From the NCBI GenBank assembly GCA_003049485.1, contig PYST01000061.1, positions 1 through 64,000 of the forward strand: a stretch of 64,000 nucleotides of DNA, in the 5' to 3' direction. Positions 1 to 11,087 of the stretch are shown here, one piece after another. The notes under the pieces were generated by a model. It was not told the DNA's origin, did no database searches, and was given only the letters and a program-made list of their open reading frames with translations. Both the position numbers and the translations under genes were made by a program. This DNA is from Ophioceras dolichostomum. Its lineage: Eukaryota > Ascomycota > Sordariomycetes > Magnaporthales > Ophioceraceae. Position 1 is the stretch's first letter. Each line of letters opens with the position of its first letter.

Positions 1-1645
1 TGCTATCGCTCTGGGCTTCTTTGTCCTTGGTGGTAGCCGGGGCCCTCGGGCACTCTCCCACGCCATCCTCGACGTCCCTCAAAACGAAGACAGTCGTCAC
101 CCGGCAACAGGGATCCCTGGCAGGCTGCCAGACGCCGGCCGTGCTGGATCCTAAGACAAACATCTGGAAGAACTTTACCCTCCACCCAAACAGCCACTAT
201 CGCAAGCAGGTTGAGGCCGCCGCGGCGCTGATCGCAGACCCAGTGCTAAGGAGGCAGGCGTCACAGGTGGCTGATATTGGGACATTTTTATGGATGTAGG
301 TCGCTGATTTCTCGAAACATGCTAGCCGCTGAGGATGTCAAAGTCCTGCCATTTCTGACGTGAATGAGCCGTCTGTTTGATTCAACAGAGAATCAACGGA
401 CGACATCACCCAGATCGAGCCTGCCACGACTGAGGTGCCGTGTGGGCACATCTTGGGCATCGTCCTCTTCGGCCTTCAGGAGCACAAATGCATCAACCGT
501 ACCCCTCCGAACGCTACCGAGCTGCAGGCGTACCAGACTCGATTCGTCGACCGTATGCTCCCTCTCTGCTCTTTATAAGTGTACCCTCTCCAGCTGGCCT
601 TGGGCGTTCATGGGAGTGCCTGCTAGCCAGACAGAAACTGATCAACCAGAGCATCTCAGCCATCACCCAGATCATCAAGGCCCACCCCAACACGGCCTTC
701 GCCATAATCCTCGAGCCCGAGACGCTCGGAAGCCTCGTGGCAAACGCGAACCTCACAGCCTGCCGCCAAGCGACCGTCTCGAACCGCCAGAATATGGCTT
801 CTCTGCTCAGAAAGCTGAACGATCTGCCAAACGTGGTCATGTATCTCGATGTCGGCCACGGCGGGTCGCTTGGCTGGATAGGTAACGCTCAGGCGGGGGC
901 CGCAGAGGTGGCGCGCATCTTCGAGACCGCTGGCCGGCCGGAGAGATTGCGTGGGTATGCCACCAACGTCGGTAACTGGAACGGCTGGTCAGTCCTTGAC
1001 TCCCTGAACCACCTTCCTTCCCTCGCCCTTCCGCTCTTACAATGCCACACAGTGTCTGCCGTACCATTCGTAAGACTGACACCAACAACAACCAGGGACC
1101 TCATGCCCCCCGAATGGGACGACTGCCTCCGCTCCGAGCCCGCCATCCGCCTCAACAAAGGCCGCAACGAGAAGCTCTTCGCTCAATACTTCGCCTCGGC
1201 ACTCAAATCCGTTCCTTCTAACCTCACAGCGACCACTGGTGCCGGCGGCCCCTTGCCGTCCCGATTTATTCTCGACGCCTCTCGCAACGGCGTCCAGGGT
1301 CTCCGCCGGGCCTGGTCCGAGTGGTGCAATGTCCGCGGCGCGGGCCTCGGCCGTCGACCCACGGCGAACACCGGGTACGAGGAGCTCATGGACGCATTCG
1401 TGTGGGCTAGGCCGCCTGGGTTGTCGGACGGGACGAGCGATCCACAGGATATGGAGTACGATTCTTTTTGTGGAGTGGAAACTGCGTTCAAACCGGCGCC
1501 AAGGAGGGGAGAGTGGTGCCAGGGCTGCTTTGAGCATTTAGTGGTGAATGCATACCCGCCGCTGAAGGGCGGGAGGAAGAGGGAGGAGATCGGAAAGGGG
1601 ATGGTGGTGAGGGGTGAGATGTGTGATAGGCAGGCTGGTAGGTAG
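1..1645 (+). CDS. GH6 cellobiohydrolase-family protein with altered active site (5' partial)
   Basis: The product is a secreted protein of the GH6 (cellobiohydrolase II) fold. The gene runs off the left edge; the first visible residues look like the end of a signal peptide (LSLWASLSLVVAGALG). Exons inferred from frame and splice sites are 1-295, 389-552, 627-987 and 1096-1645. Family blocks seen in order are GTFLW, VMYLDVGHGG, LRGYATNVGNWNGW, WCNVRGAGLGRRPTANTG and DGTSD. From family knowledge (T. reesei Cel6A), the catalytic stretch YDLPDRDC here reads FGLQEHKC, so both the essential Tyr and the Asp that assists the acid are lost. The acid-bearing IEPDSL reads LEPETL, a change of Asp to Glu. 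The KPGGECD loop reads RPPGLSD. Hydrolytic activity is therefore doubtful. No cellulose-binding module is visible in the part present. The second intron (553-626) is the least certain junction. Confidence 0.8.
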
Positions 1646-2605
1646 GTATTACTAGGCAGGTCCGGAAAGGACACTGCAGGTCGGAGTGAAGTCGAAGACT
1701 CCTCCTGGCGCCTGTGGTAAGGCGAGAAAATCCTGCAGGGACTCCGCCGTCGGCTTTGGTGGTGGCACTTATTCTCCGGTGCTGATGGCCAAAGCCGAGA
1801 AATAAAAGCCCGATACGATCGTGGATTTTGGATGTCTGTGCTTCTGTGGTGTCGATCGAGGCACACTGCAGTTTCTTTTGTGGAGGCTCTCTCTATTGTA
1901 TAGCTGCTCTCGGTGACGATCGAGGCAAGCTACGGCTGCATCTGCGGAGGCACTATGGGTCGTTTGAAGAATTCCATGCTTGTGATGTCAAGGCTACGGA
2001 CTGGGCGACCTGATAGGAGTTGTTGTCAATGTCAGCGCAGTACCAGGGGAGGAGCGAGAGGAACGCAGTGCGCAGGTGGTTTTGCAACCAGAATTTGCCA
2101 GACAGAGAGCTGCTAGGTCAGACATACATACCCAACATGTATGGTGGTCAAATTGACGTACGGAGGGCAGAGGCACGCATTGAAGCAAGTGGCTGAGCCG
2201 AGAACTACGTAGAGGCCACGGTCACATACCTAAGCAGGCTCCGTCCCTACTGAGGGTCTGCGACGTCGGATAGCGCTGTTGCTGCGGCCTCGCCGTGGTG
2301 CACATGCTGCTCAGCCTGCCTCGGGGCGCAGAACTGCGGCTCGGACGCCATCCGCGAGTATCGCGTCCTGGAGGAGCACTGCACGCGTTATAGTCCTGCC
2401 CCCATTGCTGGTCTGGACAGTCGTCTTGTCCCCCGTGTCTATTGTATATGTGGTATTCGTCAGCTATCTGCGCTAGCTACCGCGGCAGGTCACCTGCCGT
2501 TCCAACTTATCCTGTATCATAGTCACTAGGTAGTCGCTAGCACGTCTTATACCCCTAGGGAGGTGGAAAGCGCTTGGCGGCGCTTTCAACAGACGTTAAA
2601 AATTC

Positions 2606-2636
<31 letters not shown>

Positions 2637-4701
2637 GCTATCTGCGCTGAAGTAGGCGTCTCTCCATCATCCTAGGAAAAATTAAGTCCATCAGAGAGGT
2701 GGAAGACTACTAAGCTAGGTGCTCGTCATCCGGGAACGCTGAACAGGGCTACCCGCTCATACATGTGGCGTCTGAGAGGGGAGGTGAGGTGAGTTCGTTT
2801 GTCAGCGTATCGGCATAGAGACGAATATTCATTTGATAGGGTGCTCCCTGGGAACGCCGTGTACAATCATTCCTAGACCTGGGCTCCTGGTATTGGAAAA
2901 GAGAGAAGAGAACTATTTGAATAAGTGTATTGAAGAGCCCCTGCCCTTCTTATTCTGTCTATCTACAGAGTGAATGGACGGTCTTTTATAGACCTCTAGA
3001 GTGGAGAGATGAATCACGTCGAAGGTCATAGAAGCTATTATCAAGCATCGTTCTGGAACATCATGGAAGTCCATAGAACCTTCGGGCAGTTGGTAGAATC
3101 TTCTGACACCTGGCCACAATATGGTAGAGGTTTCACGGTCGCTGAAAGGAGGATATGATGGTAGATGCCATCTAGTTGCATCCACTGAACTCGTCTCCAG
3201 GAATGCGTATCGATCCGGCAAGATCACTGCCTGGGATCTGCGAGGAGGAAGCGGCCGACGAGAAGGACGGGGTAGTAGGCCGGCGTCGGGGCTGGTGCCC
3301 TTCGGCCCGGCTTTGCAGACACGTTCAAAATCAAATTGGACAGGGTCGTGGTGCTTGGCCATGGTTGTGACAAAATTCAAACCGCTACTGGGAAAAACCA
3401 GATGTAAACATACCCGGACGGCCTTGGGGCCAGCAGGTTTCGGCGGCGCTTGCTGAAATCGCGAGCCGGGCTTGTTTGTCTTGCCAACGGGACTCCGCAA
3501 CGGTTAGCATTTCCGGACAACACAAAGAAAGGGAACAGATATCTTGACCCGTACAATACATTACATTACATTGCAGGCCCTGCCCGTGGCAGCCTCCACG
3601 GCCCCCCCAGGTTGGTGACGAGGAGGGAAGGGTGGTTGAGGGCCTGAGGGCTTGAGGCGGGACTCCGCTGGAGGCCTCGTAGGAATTTTTGAAGAGGGGG
3701 CTACCTCACTCCTTCCACTTCGTCAGTAACCACCCGCTAGTGACTTCCACTTCAGATGGACAAGAGGTCGAAGGCATCGCTCTTGCCGACAACAGCAACC
3801 CTGAAAGCATCAATCGGACAGTTTACCTACGATCGGAGCAACATTGGCACTGTTACCATGTAATCCCATTCATGCATTCGTCCTCTTTGACCTCACTTCC
3901 TGAAACTAAACTGTGTTCAATGTAGCACCCAAGTCCTCCGACAACGGCCGCCAGACTATGGCTTCTGCGTGAGCTCCCGGTCTAGGCAATAAGGGTGAAG
4001 CGAATCATCATCGAACAGAAGGCCGAACCCAGCGAAGGAGTGGAAGAATCATACAAGGAGAATGGAAAGTGAACATCGACTCCCTATTTAGACTGCCCTA
4101 TCAACTGAGACGTGCGTACTTCTTTCCGTAGATTCACCCCGATCGGTTGTCTTCAGGGACTTCTACAGTGCTACCTCGAGAGGCTAGCCCTCCAGGGCTT
4201 TATTACTAGGTACTATGGGACGCATTTTGTCTTCGAGGACGAAGGATTCGCGACATCACTCTACGAGAGCTGCTGAAGTAAGTGATTATATCTATCTACC
4301 CTGATCAGGACAGGAGTCTAAGGGAGGAACACTTGAGATAGACAGACAGGTGTAATATTACAAGCACCAAGGCCGATCAATCAGTCCGCAAGCCATTATG
4401 GCGACTATTATCCTCCTCTGCATTATTGCGTGCCTAATAATCTGACCGATCTCCCCTTCTAGATGCGTTCAGGCCAAAAAACCACGCACAAATAGCCCCG
4501 AGACGCTCTATAGGCCACTCGATGTGTCCCCGCAAAAGAAGTCTGGCTCCCCAGGGTTCACCGTTCTTGTCACGCCTCGAAGCCTCAACCGCCCTAGCCC
4601 CTTCACAGATGCGCCTTGATGAAGTTGAAAATTGTGCTATACGTGAGGGGGGCGGTATATTCCTAAGAGCAAGCGACGGGCGGACGTACGGGCGGTTTGT
4701 G
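1646..4701. other. Gene-poor intergenic region
   Basis: About 3 kb between the GH6 gene and the hydrolase. It holds a CAA microsatellite near 2605-2636 and copies of the CCTAGG/GGTACC-type motif. A 195-codon minus-strand open frame (2913-3500) has no recognisable domain and no convincing splice or start context. No gene can be supported here. Confidence 0.5.
2605..2636. repeat. CAA trinucleotide microsatellite
   Basis: About ten consecutive CAA units in non-coding DNA, directly visible. Confidence 0.95.
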
Positions 4702-6083
4702 TCAGCTCGGAAGCATTGCATTGACTGCCTGGGTAAACGACAAACGGCAAGAGAAGATTGACGGGGCACAATCACAGCCATCACACTACACGCAGGACGA
4801 AGAAGAGGAAGGAAGAGGGTAACGATTAAGGAGGGCAGACGTACGAGGTTGAGGGCATGGCCCGAGTCCGGAACAATTACGGGCAGGAATGGAGTGGCAT
4901 TGGGGAAGTCCTGTTTGGTCAGGTTGAGCATCCCTCCCGTCGACGGATCGCCGCTGGCAAGACAGTCGCCACCGCAGAAGGGGACGTCACGATCTAAGAA
5001 AGGTGAGCCGCACGAAGGGGCGGGCGCGTCAGGTCAGCCACTCGCGAATCTCATCTCGAGAAGGGGAATGGGGCGTTCAGGGGCGTTCAGGGGCTGGCTG
5101 CACTAACTTCCGGTAATGGCAAGCACGGGTCCCGAGTACTGGTTGACTCCACGACCCGAAACTCCTAGCAGCTCGCCGACGGCAACCGGCCTGACGAGCT
5201 TGGTGAACGCGTACTTCAGCACAGCCGGGTCGAAGTTCCCGGGCGCGAAGAAGTCTACGTGCAGACCTCTCTGCGTGCCGCCCACGATGAAGCCGGGCGA
5301 CAGCCCGAGGCTCTTGGGGGCAGGCAACCAGCCCGCCCCGTACTGGAACGCCCAGTTGAACCCCGGGTTCGTGGCCCGCGTCGCGAAGCCCGTGAGCACC
5401 ACCACGTCGAGCAGCTCCTTCCCGCCCTGCGCGCTGGCGAGGAACGTCTGCAGCGAGCCGAACGAGTGGCCGACGCCCACGACGTGCTTGAAGGGCTTCC
5501 CCTCCAGGCCCGGGATGCCGCTGCCGGAGCGCAGGCTCTTGAGCATGCTCACCATCGCGGCCGCCTCGAGCGGCGCCTGGATCTGGTTGACGGGGTCGGC
5601 GCCGGGCACGGCGGACCCGGCGATGCCCAGCCGGTCGTACGAGAAGGTCGCGTAACCCGCCTCCAGCGCGGCGCGGACGTACGAGTAGTCGCGGCCGTTG
5701 ATGGACGGCGCGTCCCAGTAGCCGCGGTCGAACGCCGCGCCGTGGGTCAGGACCTGGACGGTGTCGGGGCGAGTGGCGCCCGCCGGCTCGCAGTACGTGG
5801 CGGCGATCTTGAACGTGCCGGAGACGGTGGCGGAGCCCGTACGCAGCTCTTGCTGGTAGTAGTGGCCTTCGCGGCCGTAGTTGAGGACGAAGTTGGCGAC
5901 GTCGATCTCGGTTGTTGGCGGTTGGAGGGAGAAGACAGAGTTCTCGGCCGAGATGGTCACGGGCACTGTCAGGTCGCGGCACTTGCGGCCTGGGGTTGTT
6001 GATGTGGTTGTTGTGGCCGCTGCGGCTGCTGCTGCCCCTCTGGCCGCCAGGAGGGAGACGAGGATGCGGACGGTGCGTGACAT
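4702..6083 (-). CDS. Secreted alpha/beta hydrolase, 3 exons
   Basis: The product is a serine hydrolase of the alpha/beta fold with an N-terminal hydrophobic signal peptide (roughly residues 1-22) followed by a Thr-rich linker, so it is probably secreted. The start is the ATG at 6083. Exons are 5108-6083, 4845-4993 and a 27-bp last exon 4702-4728, joined by GTTAGT...TTAG and GTACGT...CCAG introns; the phases close exactly and give 383 residues. The unspliced frame stops just after LAITG. Splicing restores the expected continuation N-RDVPFCGGDC and a terminal SGHALNLAVNA block. The inferred catalytic triad is Ser207 (GHSFGS), Asp328 (NRD) and His371 (SGHA). Cys332 and Cys336 resemble the disulfide-bearing loop of this family. 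The substrate is unknown; an ester is likely. It is divergent from the beta-mannosidase gene. Confidence 0.85.
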
Positions 6084-7551
6084 CTTGGACAGGTGAGAGG
6101 AGGCGATGGATGTTGCTGCTGCCGGTCTTGCAGAGTGGGTGAGGGATGGAAGGGAGCGAAATTCCTGATGGGCTGGCCTGTCCCCTTCCCCATACTTATA
6201 CTTATGAGACGAACTCCGCGCGACCCGAGGCCGAGCTTCTGTGATTTCTCACTCAACACGCGTCAACAAACCCCAAGAGGCGAATCGAGGTTCCAGGATA
6301 ACCATCCATCGCCAGTCCTCCCGCTTCCACTCACCGCCCCATTCCCCCCCATTTGATCAGCCTGATGGGCACGTAGTGGTCTCAACTCTGCAGACACTAA
6401 CTTCATCCCGTCCGTCTCAACGTACGTCATCAGTCCCAGTGAAGCCGGTCTGCCTACCTACCTAGGAAGGTTACCTCGCGGCGATAGCTCTCGTGAGCAT
6501 GAGGTGACTCAGAGTAGATTCGCACTGATATGATGCTCGTGGAGCAACTGAAGAACGGTGACGATGGTGAATGTGACTGTAATATCGAATATGCCCTAAG
6601 GAGGGGCATGAGGCTAAGCCCCGCATCAATATCCGAACGGCTTTCAGGGAGGACACCGAGAAGCTAGCCTTGTTGAAGCCAGCAGGATTTGTCATACCGG
6701 ACGGCTATCGAAAGACATGACAGATCAATGGGAACGTGTCTCTCCCGCCCTGAGCCAAGCATCGAGGGTCAGCTTACGGTAGTTGCGTTTAAATCTCCAC
6801 AACCAAGGGTCGACTTAACAACTTTGTCTTATAATTAATGTGTCTCCGCGCCACAATCCTACGTCATCGCTTCTGGAACATGTCCTCTATTAGACTCTTC
6901 ACTATTTTGATGCCCGGGCTAATTGATGCAGTTCCTGTTCTTGGGGCGAGTGCAATCGATATTTGAAGTGGTGCTGCTCAGTGTAGTTGGTAGGTAACTT
7001 TGTTTTTCTAGCATTGAAGGAAAGAAGAAGTGAATAAACTGTGAGAAATAATTCATTACGTCGCATTAGTGGCGGTAAATCTTGGCTCTTAGGAATAGTG
7101 CGGCCGGAATCTTCCCGGAAATTACTTGCATGAAGCTAAAGCAGACCGGCCGCATCGGAGCTTGTTGAGCCCTCCCCCGCACTTGACATCGGGGTTGTTG
7201 AAGAGGGAGGACACTTTTGACAAGAAACATTAACAAGAACGCTTAGCGCATCGCAATGTAAGTTAACTCGTATGCTTTTTCGGGGCCTTTAGTGCAGTAC
7301 ATGTGGTGTCTTGTATCTTCTGCTGTATTTCCCGACGGGCAGCGCTGACGGTATGGTGTAGAGTACGCCAACCGTGAAGCACCGTCTTAAGGTAAAAATA
7401 CAGTAGGAGACACACGACAGTACATCACACCGCTCCTAATGTTTTGTTGCGGCCTTTTACCCGAGGCCGAGAGATCAGACGAGGGGAGAGAGACAGGAGG
7501 AATTTGAGTGCTGACCGACCTGATTACCTACTTGAAAACACAGCCTCAGCG
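6084..7551. other. Divergent promoter region of hydrolase and beta-mannosidase
   Basis: About 1.5 kb between two divergent genes. No coding sequence is supported. It contains pyrimidine-rich stretches and one motif of the CCTACCTAGG type near 6451. It is the likely regulatory region for both flanking genes. Confidence 0.6.
6195..6200 (-). promoter_or_regulatory. Candidate TATA element of the alpha/beta hydrolase
   Basis: TATAAG on the minus strand, about 110 bp upstream of the hydrolase ATG. The placement suits a fungal core promoter, but this is only a motif match. Confidence 0.35.
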
Positions 7552-10500
7552 ATGGAGTTAGACCGACGCAACCTAAAGACGGGCTGGGAGGTTAAGCTCG
7601 AACCCCCGGGAGGCGAGGGTGAGAGATGGCTCCCGGTCGAAAAGGTCCCGACGGAGATCCACGTGGACCTGATGAAGAATGGGATCATACCGGACCCGCA
7701 CGCCGACTTCAACGAGCTGGCGGTGAGATGGGTCGCGGAGCGGGAGTGGACGTACCGGTGCCGGTTCCCCAGTCCAGTGGGAGGCGGAGGGGGAGGGGGA
7801 GGGGAAAACCCTTCGGCTTCATCGGTCCAGACCATCACAGACCTCGTCTTTCAGGGGCTCGACACCTTCGCCACGGCGACCCTCAACGGGACCAAGATCC
7901 TCTCCTCGGACAACATGTTCGTCGAGCACCGCGTCGACGTGACCGCCCTGCTGCTCCGGGGGGCCAAGGTCGGCGACGACGACAACGAGCTGGTCATCAC
8001 GTTCGACTCGGCCCGCAAGCGGGGCCAAAAGCTCGTCGAGGAGCACCCCGAGCACCACTTCATCACGCACCAGACTGAGGTCGGCCGGGCGGCCGTCCGC
8101 AAGGCGCAGTACCAATGGGGGTGGGACTGGGGCCCCATCATGCTGACGTGCGGGCCCTGGAAGCCGGTGCTGCTGGAAACGTACGCGGCGAGGATCGGCG
8201 AGGTCCATCCGACTTATACTCTCAGCGACGACCTGAGGGAGGCGAGCGTCAAGGTCTCCGTCCGGGCTCAGGGGCCTGGGGCGCGCTCGAGCACGGTGGC
8301 GCTTGTTCTGAGCGATGCCATGGCCGCTAGCGTCGTCGACGCCGCCGGCGGCATGAAGAAGTCCTCGGAGAGCGGCGAGGGCGGCGACGACCACCAGGAG
8401 GTGACAACGGTCTTCGAGTTCACGATCAGAAAACCCCAGCTGTGGTGGCCAAGGGGATACGGTGCCCAGGCCCTCCACACCATCTCGGCACGCCTCGTCT
8501 CAACAGCAGCAGCAGCAGCAGCAGCAGACGAGAATGGGCAGAGCACCACCACCGCCCTCCTACTTGACACCGCCACCAAGACCATCGGCTTCCGGACCGT
8601 CGAGCTGGTGAAAGAGAAAGACGCCTTCGGCGAGTCGTTCTTCTTCCGCGTCAACGGCGTCGACGTCTTCTGCGCGGGATCCTGCTGGATCCCGGCCGAC
8701 TCCTTCCTCACACGCCTCACCCCGCAGAAGTACTCCGAATGGATCAGGCGCGCCGTCGTCGAGGGCAACCACAGCATGGTCCGGGTGTGGGGAGGCGGCA
8801 TATACGAGGACGACGCCTTCTTCGAGGCCTGCGACGAGTACGGCGTGCTGGTCTGGCAGGACTTCGCGTTCGCCTGCGCCAACTACCCGGCGGCGATGGT
8901 CATCGCGAACCCGAACCCGAACTCGAACTTTTTGGACTCCGTCGAGATGGAGGCCCGCCAGAACGTCCGTCGGCTGCGCCACCACCCTTCGCTCGTGATC
9001 TGGGCGGGCAACAACGAGGACTACCAGATCGCGGAGCGCTGGGGGCTGCAGTACGACTTCGAGGGCGAGAAGGACCCGGCCTCGTGGCTCAAGACGGATT
9101 TCCCCGCGAGGTACATCTACGAGCACCTCCTGCCCAAGATAGTGGCGGAGGAGGGTGGTAGCGGTCTCGGAGGAGGAGGGGTGGCGTACCACCCGTCCAG
9201 CCCCTGGGGCAACGGCACCAGCCCGACGCTGCAGGTGGACCCGACCGTGGGCGACGTGCACCAGTGGAACGTGTGGCACGGCGCGATGGCGGCCTACCAG
9301 CGGTTCCCGCAGATGGGGGGGCGGTTCGTGAGCGAGTTCGGCATGGAGGCGTACCCACATACGGCGACGCTCGAGCGCGCCGTGACGGACCCGACGCAGC
9401 GGAGGCCCGGGTCGATGGCGATGGATTTTCGGAACAAGGCCGTCGGGCACGTCAGGAGGATGCTGGCGTACGTGGGCGAGAACGTCGACCTTCACTCAGT
9501 GGAGGCGAGTACGACGTTGGCCGGCTTCTCGTACCTGACGCAGGTCGTGCAGGCGGACGCGCTGGCGACGGCGTACAAGGGCTGGAGGAGGCAGTGGGGA
9601 GCCTCAGGAGAGGACAGAAAGTGCGGGGGCGCGCTGGTCTGGCAGCTCAACGACTGCTGGCCGACGGTGAGCTGGAGCATCGTCGACGTCGACGGCGTGC
9701 GCAAGCCGGCGTGGTGGCGGATCCGGGAGGAGCTGAGCCCCGTCAGGGTGTGCGCGACGAGGCGGTTCTTCGACTGCACGAGCCGGCCGACCGATGCGCG
9801 GTGGATCAGGAGCACCGGACACGTCGATCCGAGGCTGGCGTGGCCGGCGCCCGGGTCGCGGGGGGAGGGGCTGGAGGTGTGGGTGGCGAACTCGACGGCG
9901 GGGGAGCTGAGCGGTGCGAGGCTGGAGGTGAAGTGGTTCTCGATACGGACGGGGAGGGTGGCGAGGAGCCGGGAGGTTGCGGGGTTGACGATCGGGGCGA
10001 ATGGGACGACGGATGTGGGTGGGCGTTGGAGGAAGGATCTGGGAATCCACGATGAGGAGGAAGAGGAGGAAGAGGAGGAGGAGGAGGAGGATGAGGATGG
10101 TGATATGGGCACTGATGCGGCTACCATGGCGTCGCAAGGGGAGAAGCCCTTTAACCCCGCCCTCGCAGACCCGCTCGTCATCTCCGTGACACTGGAAATT
10201 GACAACAACAACAACGCTGACGATGCTCAGGCCCAGCTCGAGAAGGAGAGAGCCGTCGTCGGCGCGTTCGACACCTCTTGGCCCGACCCGCTCAAGTACC
10301 TCCCTTTCGAGGACCGTGGCGTCAAGGTCGAGGACTTAGGAGGCGAGGCATCTTCTCTCCGAGGCGGCGGCGGCGGTGACGGCGGTGGTAGAGTCGTGCT
10401 CGTCTCGGCCGAGAAGCCCGTCAAGAGCTTCGTCATCCAGGAGCGGCACGGGATAGAGTTCGACAACAACGCGTTCGATGTCATGCCGGGCCTGCCGGTT

Positions 10501-10599
10501 GCGGTCACGGTCAAGGGCTGCGACGACCTGAGCGAGCTGCGGTGGACGTATTTTGGACAGCGGGATCGGCTGGAGAGGGTCGTGTCTCGTCGTCAGTAA
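7552..10599 (+). CDS. mndB: Beta-mannosidase, glycoside hydrolase family 2
   Basis: The product removes terminal beta-D-mannose from manno-oligosaccharides. The ATG at 7552 is chosen because GH2 homology begins directly after it (MELDRRNLKTGW), giving 1015 residues; the open frame extends upstream only through non-ATG codons. There is an N-terminal sugar-binding domain (jelly-roll, with LMKNGIIPDP and QYQWGWDWGP). A central immunoglobulin-like domain follows, then the TIM barrel. The acid/base is Glu489 in WAGNNE and the nucleophile is Glu595 in VSEFGME. No signal peptide is visible, which fits the intracellular clade-B enzymes. The gene has no introns. Unusual low-complexity insertions break the domains: a Gly run near 7785-7802, an Ala run from GCA repeats near 8503-8526, a long Glu/Asp run near 10052-10100 and an Asn run near 10203. 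The core catalytic motifs are intact. Confidence 0.93.
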   Translation: MELDRRNLKTGWEVKLEPPGGEGERWLPVEKVPTEIHVDLMKNGIIPDPHADFNELAVRWVAEREWTYRCRFPSPVGGGGGGGGENPSASSVQTITDLVFQGLDTFATATLNGTKILSSDNMFVEHRVDVTALLLRGAKVGDDDNELVITFDSARKRGQKLVEEHPEHHFITHQTEVGRAAVRKAQYQWGWDWGPIMLTCGPWKPVLLETYAARIGEVHPTYTLSDDLREASVKVSVRAQGPGARSSTVALVLSDAMAASVVDAAGGMKKSSESGEGGDDHQEVTTVFEFTIRKPQLWWPRGYGAQALHTISARLVSTAAAAAAADENGQSTTTALLLDTATKTIGFRTVELVKEKDAFGESFFFRVNGVDVFCAGSCWIPADSFLTRLTPQKYSEWIRRAVVEGNHSMVRVWGGGIYEDDAFFEACDEYGVLVWQDFAFACANYPAAMVIANPNPNSNFLDSVEMEARQNVRRLRHHPSLVIWAGNNEDYQIAERWGLQYDFEGEKDPASWLKTDFPARYIYEHLLPKIVAEEGGSGLGGGGVAYHPSSPWGNGTSPTLQVDPTVGDVHQWNVWHGAMAAYQRFPQMGGRFVSEFGMEAYPHTATLERAVTDPTQRRPGSMAMDFRNKAVGHVRRMLAYVGENVDLHSVEASTTLAGFSYLTQVVQADALATAYKGWRRQWGASGEDRKCGGALVWQLNDCWPTVSWSIVDVDGVRKPAWWRIREELSPVRVCATRRFFDCTSRPTDARWIRSTGHVDPRLAWPAPGSRGEGLEVWVANSTAGELSGARLEVKWFSIRTGRVARSREVAGLTIGANGTTDVGGRWRKDLGIHDEEEEEEEEEEEEDEDGDMGTDAATMASQGEKPFNPALADPLVISVTLEIDNNNNADDAQAQLEKERAVVGAFDTSWPDPLKYLPFEDRGVKVEDLGGEASSLRGGGGGDGGGRVVLVSAEKPVKSFVIQERHGIEFDNNAFDVMPGLPVAVTVKGCDDLSELRWTYFGQRDRLERVVSRRQ
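8503..8526 (+). repeat. GCA repeat encoding poly-Ala in the beta-mannosidase
   Basis: Eight consecutive GCA codons inside the coding sequence, between the immunoglobulin-like and barrel domains. Confidence 0.9.
10052..10100 (+). repeat. GAG/GAA repeat encoding an acidic run in the beta-mannosidase
   Basis: Purine-only repeat encoding about 15 Glu/Asp residues in the C-terminal part of the mannosidase. It keeps the reading frame. Confidence 0.9.
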
Positions 10600-11087
10600 A
10601 ACAATGAAGGAAGCGTTTTCGAGAAGATGGGAGTAGAAATGGGTAGACTGATGATCATTGGTGTGTGGGGGGGATTCTGACGGTTGACTACTAGGTACCC
10701 TTAGGTATCTATGATGCGTCGCTTGAAGGCTGGTCGGCAAAGAATAGCTACTTTGAGGTGGAATTCTGCTCTGCGTGACAGATTTCGCGTTCTCAAGGAG
10801 TCCCGCCGCCAATGCCCAAATATCTCTACATGCCTCGCTACTAGTGACTAATTACCCCGTACCCATGCCCGGGTACACGCTGTGCTACTCCATGAAACGC
10901 TGAAACATGCCTGATGATGATGACGATGTTGCTTGGCCCCTATCAATCCTCTTGACTGACTGACGGTTGCTCTACCGCGATGCCTGTCTCCCCCCCCCCC
11001 CCCCCCCCCCCCCCCCNNNNNNNNNNNNNNNNNNNNNNNNNNNNCCTCATCACTCCTCCGTTACTCCCTCCTCAGACAACTACCTCT
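10600..11087. other. Intergenic region with poly-C run and assembly gap
   Basis: This lies between the convergent ends of the mannosidase and the DUF1308 gene. C runs from 10990 to 11016, followed by N from 11017 to 11044. The true length is unknown. No gene seen. Confidence 0.9.
11017..11044. other. Assembly gap (28 N)
   Basis: Run of N directly after 27 C residues, presumably a sequencing failure in homopolymeric C. The adjacent minus-strand gene ends 44 bp beyond it and is intact. Confidence 0.98.

Noticed and set aside
2913..3500. 195-codon minus-strand open frame
   Set aside because: No domain, odd composition, and no promoter or splice context. Not enough for a gene call.
5077..6002. 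Long open frames overlapping the hydrolase on both strands
   Set aside because: GC-rich coding DNA produces open shadow frames; their Arg/Pro/Ala-rich translations are typical artefacts.
9492..10214. Minus-strand frame with a Ser run opposite the mannosidase
   Set aside because: The Ser run is the complement of the Glu-coding repeat. It is a shadow frame.
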